Below are positions 47,714-55,920 of a stretch of 64,000 nt of DNA, in pieces. Position numbers and translations under genes: made by a program. This DNA comes from Edaphocola aurantiacus (GTDB lineage Bacteria > Bacteroidota > Bacteroidia > Chitinophagales > Chitinophagaceae), in contig NZ_VOSI01000001.1 of the NCBI RefSeq assembly GCF_019797745.1, positions 866,928 through 930,927 on the forward strand, written 5' to 3'. Position 1 is the stretch's first letter. Every line of letters begins with the position of its first letter. Below the pieces are notes generated by a model. It was given only the letters and a program-made list of their open reading frames with translations, searched no databases and was not told the DNA's origin.

Positions 47714-48337
47714 TTAGTAGACAATATCTCCTTTTACAGAATACAGCAATGTACCTAACTGGCCTATTACACTATTGGGCACATTCAGAGAAGTGGCAGC
47801 CGAGGCTACATCTCCTACAAACTGATCAAAATCTGCAGCCGTAGATTTCTGCACTGCAGCACTACCAAAACGATTATAAGTCGTGTTATTATGTGCGTCT
47901 CTCATACTTTTACCTTTATACACACCAGTCTGTGTGCTTACAGCCTGCTGTACAAAATCAGTAAAGCTTTGCAACAGGTTATTATAACCGGTTGTATTAC
48001 CCGCACCTACTTCTGCCAGCAAAACAGGAAAATATTCTGCCAGGGCTGTATCTCCGGCAATCACCATTAAGGATTTGCCAACCACTGTTCTGATCGCCAA
48101 ACGGCCGGCTTGTATCTTCTGACCAGGATTATCTGGATCATCAATCATCTTCGTACCATTCCCTGCTACAGGGCCTGTTGCACCTTGTATAAACCAGCCT
48201 AAGGTATCATACAGAGGGGTTGTGGCCAATGGCATCGGGTCCTTGTCTTTCTTACAGGAGCTCCCCGAAATAGTCCAGAGGCCTATACCACATACTGCCA
48301 GCAGGATAAATAATAATTTGTTGGTTCTTTTGGTCAT
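47714..48337 (-). CDS. Putative lipoprotein with group 1 truncated-hemoglobin-like domain
   Basis: This 207-residue protein has a signal peptide ending GSSCKKDKD, a Bacteroidota-like lipoprotein site (Cys28). The rest follows the truncated-hemoglobin layout: PLYDTLG, AIRTVV, AEYFP, then VYKGKSMRDAH with His149 at the proximal heme position, then DFDQFVGDVASAATSLNVPN and the C-terminal VKGDIV. About 28 residues are inserted after LYDTLG. The Tyr usually at B10 appears to be Leu90, so the distal pocket is changed. If heme is bound, the site is outside the cytoplasm. It is co-transcribed with a small membrane protein 42 bp upstream. The globin call is by pattern only. Confidence 0.65.
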   Translation of the reverse strand: MTKRTNKLLFILLAVCGIGLWTISGSSCKKDKDPMPLATTPLYDTLGWFIQGATGPVAGNGTKMIDDPDNPGQKIQAGRLAIRTVVGKSLMVIAGDTALAEYFPVLLAEVGAGNTTGYNNLLQSFTDFVQQAVSTQTGVYKGKSMRDAHNNTTYNRFGSAAVQKSTAADFDQFVGDVASAATSLNVPNSVIGQLGTLLYSVKGDIVY

Positions 48338-48379
48338 GTTGGTTTGTTTTTAAGATGAGTAAACTGTTTATATTCCGAA

Positions 48380-48820
48380 TTAATTCACGATAGAAGAGAC
48401 GGTTTTCGTCAACCGCCCATAGAAAGAGTTGTTATCCATTGCAGGACATCCTTTTGCCGCATCTGCTGCAGAAACGGTATACTTCAAGGCATCAATATTA
48501 CGTGATGTGACCTGTGACTGATACACCTCGGCAGCATTCTGCAACTTGTTATTAAATGCGTAAACAAGGGTATGGGTAGCAGGATTGTAATAGGTAGATT
48601 GTACACCAGGCAAGGTTCCTATTGATTGTTCGATTTCAGTAATGGTCCTGGGGTCGGCAGCAGCGGAGAAGTCTATACGGGCCAGTTGGGTATGCTCAGA
48701 AGCCAATGGTTTCTTTCCTTTAACCATAACAGCAATGTGTACGATCAGCGTAGCAAACAGGAGAAAGCCCAGGCTGAACAGACTTATTGCAGTGTACTTG
48801 ATTCCTTTTTTAATGGTCAT
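48380..48820 (-). CDS. Single-span membrane protein, partner of the globin-like lipoprotein
   Basis: This 146-residue protein has an N-terminal transmembrane helix (ISLFSLGFLLFATLIVHIAVMV) and an outside domain of ~110 residues (LARIDFSAAADPRTITEIEQ; LPGVQSTYYNPATHTLVYAF) whose strand-helix-strand pattern resembles an HMA ferredoxin-like fold without the CxxC metal motif. One Cys lies near the C-terminus (GCPAMDNN). ATG 48820 was chosen so that the helix is near the N-terminus. It is the first gene of the pair with the globin-like lipoprotein. No family recognised. Confidence 0.75.
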   Translation of the reverse strand: MTIKKGIKYTAISLFSLGFLLFATLIVHIAVMVKGKKPLASEHTQLARIDFSAAADPRTITEIEQSIGTLPGVQSTYYNPATHTLVYAFNNKLQNAAEVYQSQVTSRNIDALKYTVSAADAAKGCPAMDNNSFYGRLTKTVSSIVN

Positions 48821-48951
48821 AATACTTCGATTTTGTAGGTGAACATGCAAGCCGATGAAAGCTATTTATGATACATACGAGATATTTATGACAATGGTTT
48901 TACAATACTGCAATTTATTTTCTCGCAGCAGGAAAAACACTAGCACACAGT

Positions 48952-48983
48952 AAAAGGCGACCCGGATGAGCAGGTCGCCTTTT
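48952..48983 (-). terminator. Terminator of the YeiH-family gene
   Basis: AAAAGGCGACC / GGTCGCCTTTT, 11-bp perfect stem, 10-nt loop, 30 bp beyond the stop at 49013. Confidence 0.85.
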
Positions 48984-49012
48984 CAGATAATATTAATAAG
49001 GTATTGAATTTA

Positions 49013-49981
49013 CTATACGATACTCATCACCGCCCAGAGGGCAGCCAGGGAGATAATGATCCAGAGCACCACTCCTTGTATGAATGGGCGAACACCTACT
49101 GACTTGATCATGGGCAGAGACAGACCTGCACCGATAAGGAATAACGTCAGCGTTAAACCGGCTTTGGCAATCTTTACGACGTATGGCGCAATAGTGCCCA
49201 ATGCAGGAAGATAAGTATTCAGGATCATAGCCAGGATAAACAGGCCAATGAACCATGGAATTTTAATTTTGTTGGAGCCATTTTTAAATACAATGGCCGT
49301 ACCCAGTGACAGTGGAATGATCCATAATGCACGGGCCAGTTTCACTGTAGTGGCCACTTCCAGGGCATGCGGACCATATTTACTTGCGGCACCCACAACG
49401 GAACTGGTATCATGTATGGCTATTGCTGACCATATCCCAAACTGCGTTTCGGAAAGATGCAAAGCATGGCCAATCGCCGGGAATATAAACAGGGCAATGG
49501 AATTGAGGATAAAAACAATGCCTAATGCAACCGACATTTGTTTAGAATCGGCATTGATCACGGGGCCTACGGCTGCAATGGCACTGCCTCCGCATATCGC
49601 AGTACCGGAAGCGATCAGGTGCGATGTTTTACGTTCTATTTTCAACAGTTTACCGATGAAATATCCCAGCACTAAAGTACCTAAAATAGAGGCTATGGTA
49701 AAGAGTATACCTTCTTTACCCGCATTAATCGCGCTATGAAGATTCATTCCGAATCCTAGTCCGACCACGGAGATCTGGAGTAATTTTTTAGTGGCTTTGC
49801 CATTATGCTGCAGGTAAGGATGCCCGATTGTATTGGCAACAATTAGTCCGAGCAATAATGCTACGGGTGCGGAAATAAAAGGTGTAAGGCATAGCAGGGC
49901 TAATAAAATGAAGATAACCTTGCGGATACCCGATTGCGGGGAAACAGATGCTGTTGTCATGAATGATATAACGAATCGCAA
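49013..49981 (-). CDS. YeiH/UPF0324-family membrane protein (putative sulfate exporter)
   Basis: This 322-residue protein has about ten transmembrane helices and conserved segments GLGFGMNL, SGTAICGGSAIAAVGP, SAIAIHDTSSVVGAAS and KAGLTLTLFLIGAGLS, matching the YeiH family. YeiH-type proteins are annotated as sulfate exporters on limited evidence. The start may be the internal ATG at 49960. It stands alone between the globin-lipoprotein pair and the mqnE terminator. Confidence 0.88.
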   Translation of the reverse strand: MRFVISFMTTASVSPQSGIRKVIFILLALLCLTPFISAPVALLLGLIVANTIGHPYLQHNGKATKKLLQISVVGLGFGMNLHSAINAGKEGILFTIASILGTLVLGYFIGKLLKIERKTSHLIASGTAICGGSAIAAVGPVINADSKQMSVALGIVFILNSIALFIFPAIGHALHLSETQFGIWSAIAIHDTSSVVGAASKYGPHALEVATTVKLARALWIIPLSLGTAIVFKNGSNKIKIPWFIGLFILAMILNTYLPALGTIAPYVVKIAKAGLTLTLFLIGAGLSLPMIKSVGVRPFIQGVVLWIIISLAALWAVMSIV

Positions 49982-50087
49982 TAAAAGTATTCAAATTTGA
50001 CAGTAAGCCATAGTGATCTGGCTTATTTATTTAAACATTAATTGTAGTATCATGTAGTTCATTGTGCAGTGTTGTAAGTGTGGGGTA

Positions 50088-50134
50088 TTATAAAATAGCA
50101 GGCCGGGTATATCACCCGGCCTGCTATTTTATAA
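50088..50134 (-). terminator. 21-bp hairpin terminator of the alaS-mqnE unit
   Basis: TTATAAAATAGCAGGCCGGGT-like arm and its exact complement with loop ATATC, 16 bp past the mqnE stop, T-rich on exit. Confidence 0.9.
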
Positions 50135-50149
50135 ATATTTATTGTGTGC

Positions 50150-51316
50150 TTATTGTACTGCAGCTTCTGCACTACCATATACTTCCAGTTCGTTGTATAC
50201 TGAATCGCGCTCTACAGGTGTTTTTCCAACAGAAGTGATCAGGGTACATAACTCTTCGGTAGTCATTGCAGGATTTTGTTCTTCACTGCCAGCCATTGAA
50301 TAGATCTTGGTTGTATCATCAATCGTACCATCAAGGTCATTTACACCATAGTCTAAGGTCAGCTGTGCGCTTTCGCGCCCCAGCATCGGCCAGTAGGCTT
50401 TTACATTGGCAAAATTATCCAGGAATATACGGGCAATTGCATACATCTTTAGATCTTCTACCAGGCTCACTTCCGGTACATGAGACATATCGTTATCTCC
50501 GTTACGGAATTTCAATGGAATGAAGCAGTTAAAACCACCGATTGCATCCTGAGAATTACGCAGGCGTTCCATATGATCTATACGGTGTGCATAGTTTTCA
50601 ATGTGGCCATACAACATAGTTGCATTGGTAGGCATACCGATCTGGTGTGCTGTTTCATGTATTTCCATCCAGCCATCGCCATCTACTTTATCCGGGCAGA
50701 TCTTATCACGTATCTCCTGTGCAAAGATTTCCGCACCACCACCAGGCAGCGATTGCAGACCCGCTTTGTTCATGCGCTCCAGACCTTCTCTGGTAGTCAG
50801 TTTGGCTTTGCGGAACATATAATCCAGCTCTACAGCGGTAAATCCTTTCAGGTGCAGATCAGGACGATGTGCATGAATTTTCTCCAGCAATTCGCAGAAG
50901 AACTCCAGGTTCATCTTAGGATGTACCCCACCTACAATATGTACTTCCGTTACCGGTTGTCCGTCATATTTTTTCACCATGTCCAGCATTCCCTCAATAC
51001 CCAGTTCCCAACCGTTATCACGGTTTTTATATGTGCGGGAATAGGAGCAGAAATCACAGGTAAAAATGCAGACATTGGTCGGTTCGATATGAAAGTTCTT
51101 ATTGAAATAAACTTTCTTACCATGTCTTTTCAGGTTCACATAATTGGCCAGCGCCCCTACGAAATTCAACTCTGCATGTTCAAATAAATAAATCCCTTCT
51201 TCAGCCGTTATGCGCTTACCTTCTTTTACTTTCTGTGCTACTGTAGTAAGCACCGCGTCATGAGCAACCTGTTCCAGTACGATATCCGGAAACACAACGC
51301 TTAATTCTTCTGACAT
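50150..51316 (-). CDS. mqnE: Aminofutalosine synthase MqnE (radical SAM)
   Basis: This 388-residue radical SAM enzyme has the cluster motif CIFTCDFC and joins SAM-derived adenosyl to the enolpyruvyl-benzoate precursor in the futalosine route to menaquinone. Conserved segments: NFHIEPTNVC, TEVHIVGGVHPKM, SLPGGGAEIF, NATMLYGHIEN and DDTTKIYSMAGSEEQNPA, the last typical of MqnE rather than MqnC. It lies 41 bp downstream of alaS on the same strand. This fits menaquinone use by the type B succinate dehydrogenase in the window. Confidence 0.93.
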   Translation of the reverse strand: MSEELSVVFPDIVLEQVAHDAVLTTVAQKVKEGKRITAEEGIYLFEHAELNFVGALANYVNLKRHGKKVYFNKNFHIEPTNVCIFTCDFCSYSRTYKNRDNGWELGIEGMLDMVKKYDGQPVTEVHIVGGVHPKMNLEFFCELLEKIHAHRPDLHLKGFTAVELDYMFRKAKLTTREGLERMNKAGLQSLPGGGAEIFAQEIRDKICPDKVDGDGWMEIHETAHQIGMPTNATMLYGHIENYAHRIDHMERLRNSQDAIGGFNCFIPLKFRNGDNDMSHVPEVSLVEDLKMYAIARIFLDNFANVKAYWPMLGRESAQLTLDYGVNDLDGTIDDTTKIYSMAGSEEQNPAMTTEELCTLITSVGKTPVERDSVYNELEVYGSAEAAVQ

Positions 51317-51357
51317 ACACTATTATTTTAAAAAGGGATGCGAACATCCCCTGTCTG

Positions 51358-53973
51358 TTACAATATATTTTTGATCGCTTCGATTACAGCTGGCAATTGA
51401 GTGGTATCCTGACCTCCGGCAGTTGCCAGACCTTTCTGTCCGCCACCACCGCCTTTGATTAATGGTGCCACATACTGTTTGATCAGCTTGCCGGCATCCC
51501 ATCCTTTCTCATTCAGCAGAGCATCTTCAATAGCAATAGCTACAGATGGTTTACCGCCAATATTAGCGGTAAGTACCACCAGATAGTTTTGCAGGTGCAG
51601 CTTCATATCCAGGGCTACCTTTTTCAAGGCTTCGCCATTAGATACATCAACATGCTGCCCCAGGAACTGTATGCCATTGATGGTTTCTGCCTGTACAGAC
51701 AAGGTCTTGGACAGGGCAGACAATTCTTTATTTTCAAAAGCCTCAACCCTTTTTTCCAGGGCGGCTTTATCTTCCAGTAATTTTTCGATAGACTTGATCG
51801 GATCTTTACTTTTCAGTAATTCGGCAACAGATTTAGCCTGATCTACTTTATCTGCCAGGTAACGGAAAGCCGCACCACCGGTCAATGCTTCGATACGGCG
51901 TACACCCGCCGCCACAGCAGATTCTGCAGTAATGATAAAGCTACCGATCATACCGGTTGCCCCAACGTGCGTACCACCACAAAGCTCTACAGAGAATTCA
52001 GGATCGATGGTTACTACTCGTACCAGGTCACCGTATTTCTCTCCGAATAATGCCATTGCACCCAGTGCGATTGCATCATCCTTAGGCATTTCCTTAATCA
52101 CCACCGGAATGTTTTCACGGATCTTCTGGTTTACGATACTCATCACTGCCTTCAGTTCCTCATCGGTTACTTTGGCAAAGTGAGAGATATCGAAACGCAG
52201 GGTTTCTTCATTTACCAGGGAACCTTTCTGATTCACATGATTACCCAATACTTCTTTCAATGCAGCATGCAGCAGGTGAGTAGCCGTATGGTTATACATC
52301 GTGTGCAGGCGCTTTTCAAAATCTACTTTAGCCGTAACAGGACCGGTAATAGTCGCTGGTAATACATCAGTAAAATGAATAATCAGGTCATTCTCTTTTT
52401 TGGTATCACTTACCTCTATCGTTTCGGCACCGAAGGTTAATACACCTCTGTCTCCTACCTGACCACCGCTCTCTGCATAGAAAGGAGTGCTTTTCAGTAC
52501 GATCTGGTATTGCTCTTTATTTTTTGCTTTTACTTTTCTGTATTTAACTACTTGTGTTTCGATATTCAGGTCATCATAACCAACGAAAGAAGTTTTCTCT
52601 GCCTCACTCACCACAGTCCAGTCTTCTGCATCTATAGCAGTAGCTTTGCGGGAACGGTCTTTCTGCTCTTTCATTTCTGCATCAAAGCCAGGCTCATCTA
52701 CATTCATGGCATTTTCAGAAGCGATCAGGCGGGTAAGGTCAATCGGGAAACCGTATGTATCATACAGTTCAAATGCTTCTTTACCACCAATCACTTTGCT
52801 GTTCTGCTCTTTGGTAATGATATCATCAATCTTTCTCAGGCCTTTTTCCAGCGTGCGCAGGAAGGCTTCTTCCTCTTCTTTGATTACACGGGTTACAAAT
52901 TCTTCCTGTTGCTTCAGCTCCGGGAATACCTGCTCAAACTGGGTCGCGATTACCGGTACCAATTGGAATAACAGTGGTGCTTTATAGTCCAGGTAAGAGT
53001 AATAGTATCTTACCGCACGACGCAGAATGCGGCGGATCACATATCCTGCTCCGGTATTGGATGGCAGCTGGCCATCGGCAACGGTAAAGGAAATGGTACG
53101 GATATGGTCGCTCAGCACACGGAAGGCAATAGCTTCTTTGCTGTCGCTGAAATCATATTTTTTACGGGAGATGTTTTCAATCGCGGCAATAGTACCGGTG
53201 AATACATCTGTATCGTAGTTACTTTGTTTTTGCTGCAGTACGCGTACCAGGCGCTCAAAGCCCATACCGGTATCTACATGCTGCGCCGGCAATTTCTGCA
53301 GGCTACCGTCTTTCAGGCGGCTGAACTCCATGAATACATTATTCCAGATTTCGATTACCTGAGGATGATCGGCGTTCACCAGACCAGCACCATCTACCTG
53401 CTTGCGCTCCTCCTCTGTACGGCAATCCACATGGATCTCCGAACAAGGGCCACAAGGACCGGTATCACCCATTTCCCAGAAGTTATCTTTTTTATTTCCT
53501 TTCAGGATACGATCTTCTGCAATCCATTTTTTCCACTCATCATAAGCTTCCTGATCGAAAGGCAGGCCTTCTTTTTCATCTCCTTCAAACACGGTTACAT
53601 ACAGGCGGTCTTTGTCCAGTTTGTATACATCAGTCAGCAATTCCCAACTCCAGGCAATGGCTTCTTTCTTAAAATAGTCACCAAAGCTCCAGTTACCCAG
53701 CATTTCAAACATGGTGTGGTGGTAGGTATCTACACCCACTTCTTCCAGATCATTATGCTTACCGCTTACACGCAGACATTTCTGAGTATCGGCAATACGC
53801 TTATGCGGCGCCGGCTTATTGCCCAGGAAATAATCCTTGAACGGTGCCATACCGGAATTGATAAACATCAGCGTAGGATCATTCTTTACCACGATCGGTG
53901 CAGAAGGAACTATTGTATGTTGTTTGGATTTAAAGAAATCCAGGAACTGTTGACGTATTTCAGAAGAGGTCAT
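51358..53973 (-). CDS. alaS: Alanyl-tRNA synthetase
   Basis: This 871-residue class II synthetase has the catalytic domain at the N-terminus (VDTYHHTMFEMLGNWSFGDY; HVDTGMGFERLVRVLQQ), the editing domain zinc ligands HTATHLLHA and CGGTHVGATG, and the C-terminal Gly-rich GGGGGQKGLATAGGQ segment. An exact -7 element (TAATTTTG, 54006-54013, minus strand) lies 33 bp upstream. mqnE follows on the same strand. Confidence 0.98.
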   Translation of the reverse strand: MTSSEIRQQFLDFFKSKQHTIVPSAPIVVKNDPTLMFINSGMAPFKDYFLGNKPAPHKRIADTQKCLRVSGKHNDLEEVGVDTYHHTMFEMLGNWSFGDYFKKEAIAWSWELLTDVYKLDKDRLYVTVFEGDEKEGLPFDQEAYDEWKKWIAEDRILKGNKKDNFWEMGDTGPCGPCSEIHVDCRTEEERKQVDGAGLVNADHPQVIEIWNNVFMEFSRLKDGSLQKLPAQHVDTGMGFERLVRVLQQKQSNYDTDVFTGTIAAIENISRKKYDFSDSKEAIAFRVLSDHIRTISFTVADGQLPSNTGAGYVIRRILRRAVRYYYSYLDYKAPLLFQLVPVIATQFEQVFPELKQQEEFVTRVIKEEEEAFLRTLEKGLRKIDDIITKEQNSKVIGGKEAFELYDTYGFPIDLTRLIASENAMNVDEPGFDAEMKEQKDRSRKATAIDAEDWTVVSEAEKTSFVGYDDLNIETQVVKYRKVKAKNKEQYQIVLKSTPFYAESGGQVGDRGVLTFGAETIEVSDTKKENDLIIHFTDVLPATITGPVTAKVDFEKRLHTMYNHTATHLLHAALKEVLGNHVNQKGSLVNEETLRFDISHFAKVTDEELKAVMSIVNQKIRENIPVVIKEMPKDDAIALGAMALFGEKYGDLVRVVTIDPEFSVELCGGTHVGATGMIGSFIITAESAVAAGVRRIEALTGGAAFRYLADKVDQAKSVAELLKSKDPIKSIEKLLEDKAALEKRVEAFENKELSALSKTLSVQAETINGIQFLGQHVDVSNGEALKKVALDMKLHLQNYLVVLTANIGGKPSVAIAIEDALLNEKGWDAGKLIKQYVAPLIKGGGGGQKGLATAGGQDTTQLPAVIEAIKNIL

Positions 53974-54005
53974 TTGTGTTTTAATGATAGTTTTGAAAAT
54001 TGAGG

Positions 54006-54013
54006 CAAAATTA
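54006..54013 (-). promoter_or_regulatory. -7 promoter element TAATTTTG of alaS
   Basis: Exact TAnnTTTG on the minus strand, 33 bp before the ATG. Confidence 0.65.
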
Positions 54014-54072
54014 CGTGTTTTTTTGGTCTGTACTATAGATTTATGTTATATCTGAAGGCCATAAAGCAGATA

Positions 54073-54123
54073 TTTTTAAAGGGGTCCGGTGATGCTGACA
54101 GCATCACCGGACCCCTTTAAAAA
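54073..54123. terminator. 24-bp perfect terminator hairpin after the DUF349 gene
   Basis: Arms 54073-54096 and 54100-54123 (core AAAGGGGTCCGGTGATGCT) around a GAC loop, with T-runs within and beyond the stem. It lies 16 bp from the DUF349 stop and upstream of alaS. Confidence 0.92.
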
Positions 54124-54138
54124 ATTATATAAAAAGTG

Positions 54139-55740
54139 CTATTGTTCGTTTTCCTGCAGCTTTTGCTCCAGTTCTTCGATCTGCAGCTTTACTTCATCTA
54201 TTTTATGCTTTCTGGCAGGGATGCGTTTTTCGATCTGTCCTACCAGGTTGCGCAGGTTTTGCTTGATCTCTACATCCTTGGCATCTTCCTCTGTATTCTG
54301 GGAAAGGATCTCGTTGAACTCAGCCAGTTTAGATTCTTCCTCTCTCAGTTCCTCTTCGATTGTAGCCAGGAACTGGCGACTTTGCTGCAGTCGGTTTTGT
54401 ATCTGCTGCACGAATCGGTTTTTACGCACCTCACGGTCATCATCCTTGCGTTTAAAGAAGAATTGTCTGGCTGCGATAAACTGCTCCCACAAAGAATCTC
54501 CGTACTCTCTCGGTATCGGACCGATGGTCTTCCAGGTGCTCATCAGCTCATTGATTTCCGCGGTTACATCACGCCAGTTATTAGACTGCTTGATGGTCTC
54601 AATGCGTTCTACAAGCGCTTTTTTCTGAGCGTAATTATCTTCCAGCCCTACTTTGAATTCTTCTGTATGCTGTCGTTTTGCGTTAAAGAACTGGTCTTTT
54701 GCAGCCTGCATGCGATCCCATACTTCATCTGCTTTTTCATAAGGCACTTTACCGATCGATTTCCACTCGTCAAGAATGGCAGCATATTTGGCCGATGTCT
54801 CTTTCCAGTCTGTGCTCTCTCTCAGGGCTTCTGCCTGTTCTACCAGTCTCAGTTTTGCAGCATAATTCGCTTCCTGTTCATGGTGGATCTGCTCCTGGTG
54901 GCCGGATTTCCGGTCAAAGAATGCATTTTTCGCATTCAGAAAACGATTCCATAATTCCTCGTTTTTCTCTACGGTGGCTACTCTCCCGATGGTTTTCCAG
55001 CGTTCCATCAGTTGTTTATATACTTCAGAAGTCTGCTTCCAGTCTTCTGATAAGCTTAGTGCTTCGGCCTGCTCACATATTTCCAGTTTCAGGTCCAGGT
55101 TTTGCATCATCTCCCGCTCCAGGTCTTCCTGGTGTGCGCGTTTGCGCTCATAGAAGTGATTCCTGGCCTGTTCGATCTGATCCCAGAAACCGTCATTAAT
55201 TTCTTTATCTATATACGGTGCATGCTTCCAGTCTTCAATGATCTGGCGGAATGCTTCGGTGGTTGTTTTCCACTCTGCCGATTCCTTCAGCTCCTGCGCT
55301 TTGTTCACCAGCAATTGCCGTATGGTTTCATTATTTTTTAATTGCTGTGCAATCTCTGCTTCCCTGCTCTCCAGGAACTGAAACAGTGGTGTATAATTCC
55401 CGATTGCATTAGCATTCATCAGGTAGCTTTTTAGTCGCTGCACTTTCCCCTGCAGTTTTACCACTTCTTCCTGTTGTTCGAATTCTTTCTTCAGCTCCTC
55501 CGCCCTGTTCAGCACTTCTTTGAATTTTTCCGATAAGGCATGCACAACGGTCTGGATATTATCATCATTGACACTAGCCAATACGCGCTCGGGAAAGTGT
55601 GCAGAGGCAACTAATATCAGATTTCCATTGTCATCCAGTTTGCAAAAATCTTTACCGTCACATTCTATTCGGTCCCAGATGGTTTCATTAACGTTAGGTG
55701 CATCCGTTTGTGGTACTTCGTGGTTCGTAGTATTTTCCAT
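54139..55740 (-). CDS. DUF349 repeat protein
   Basis: This 533-residue, highly charged helical protein has at least four DUF349 repeats of ~75 residues, each around a Trp: IIEDWKHAPYIDKEINDGFW, LMERWKTIGRVATVEKN, ILDEWKSIGKVPYEKADEVW, LMSTWKTIGPIPREYGDSLW. The N-terminal ~70 residues contain an SSDVFAIL-like beta segment, and the C-terminus is a coiled coil (IEELEQKLQENEQ). No signal peptide. DUF349 function is unsettled; distant relatives may contact nucleic acid or ribosomes. It is a monocistronic unit between two terminators. Confidence 0.9.
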   Translation of the reverse strand: MENTTNHEVPQTDAPNVNETIWDRIECDGKDFCKLDDNGNLILVASAHFPERVLASVNDDNIQTVVHALSEKFKEVLNRAEELKKEFEQQEEVVKLQGKVQRLKSYLMNANAIGNYTPLFQFLESREAEIAQQLKNNETIRQLLVNKAQELKESAEWKTTTEAFRQIIEDWKHAPYIDKEINDGFWDQIEQARNHFYERKRAHQEDLEREMMQNLDLKLEICEQAEALSLSEDWKQTSEVYKQLMERWKTIGRVATVEKNEELWNRFLNAKNAFFDRKSGHQEQIHHEQEANYAAKLRLVEQAEALRESTDWKETSAKYAAILDEWKSIGKVPYEKADEVWDRMQAAKDQFFNAKRQHTEEFKVGLEDNYAQKKALVERIETIKQSNNWRDVTAEINELMSTWKTIGPIPREYGDSLWEQFIAARQFFFKRKDDDREVRKNRFVQQIQNRLQQSRQFLATIEEELREEESKLAEFNEILSQNTEEDAKDVEIKQNLRNLVGQIEKRIPARKHKIDEVKLQIEELEQKLQENEQ

Positions 55741-55858
55741 CGTTATAAGAAATAAGATTCACTATAAAAATATTCTATACAATGATACAATAAAAATTAC
55801 AATATATCAAAAATATTAAAATTTATAGAAAAGATAAATATTACTTAGCATTAAGTAC

Positions 55859-55901
55859 AAAAAGCAGATAGGGCAACCGTTAGCTGCCCTATCTGCTTTT
55901 T
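55859..55901 (-). terminator. Terminator of argS
   Basis: AAAAAGCAGATAGGGCA / TGCCCTATCTGCTTTTT, 17-bp perfect stem with 9-nt loop, 20 bp beyond the argS stop. Confidence 0.92.
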
Positions 55902-55920
55902 AAAATTATGTGTCAGGATA

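Noticed and set aside
49248-49739. A 163-residue frame opposite the YeiH gene.
   Set aside because: Shadow of a membrane protein gene; no start context.
53104-54003. A 299-residue frame opposite alaS.
   Set aside because: Antisense to a certain synthetase gene with no independent support.
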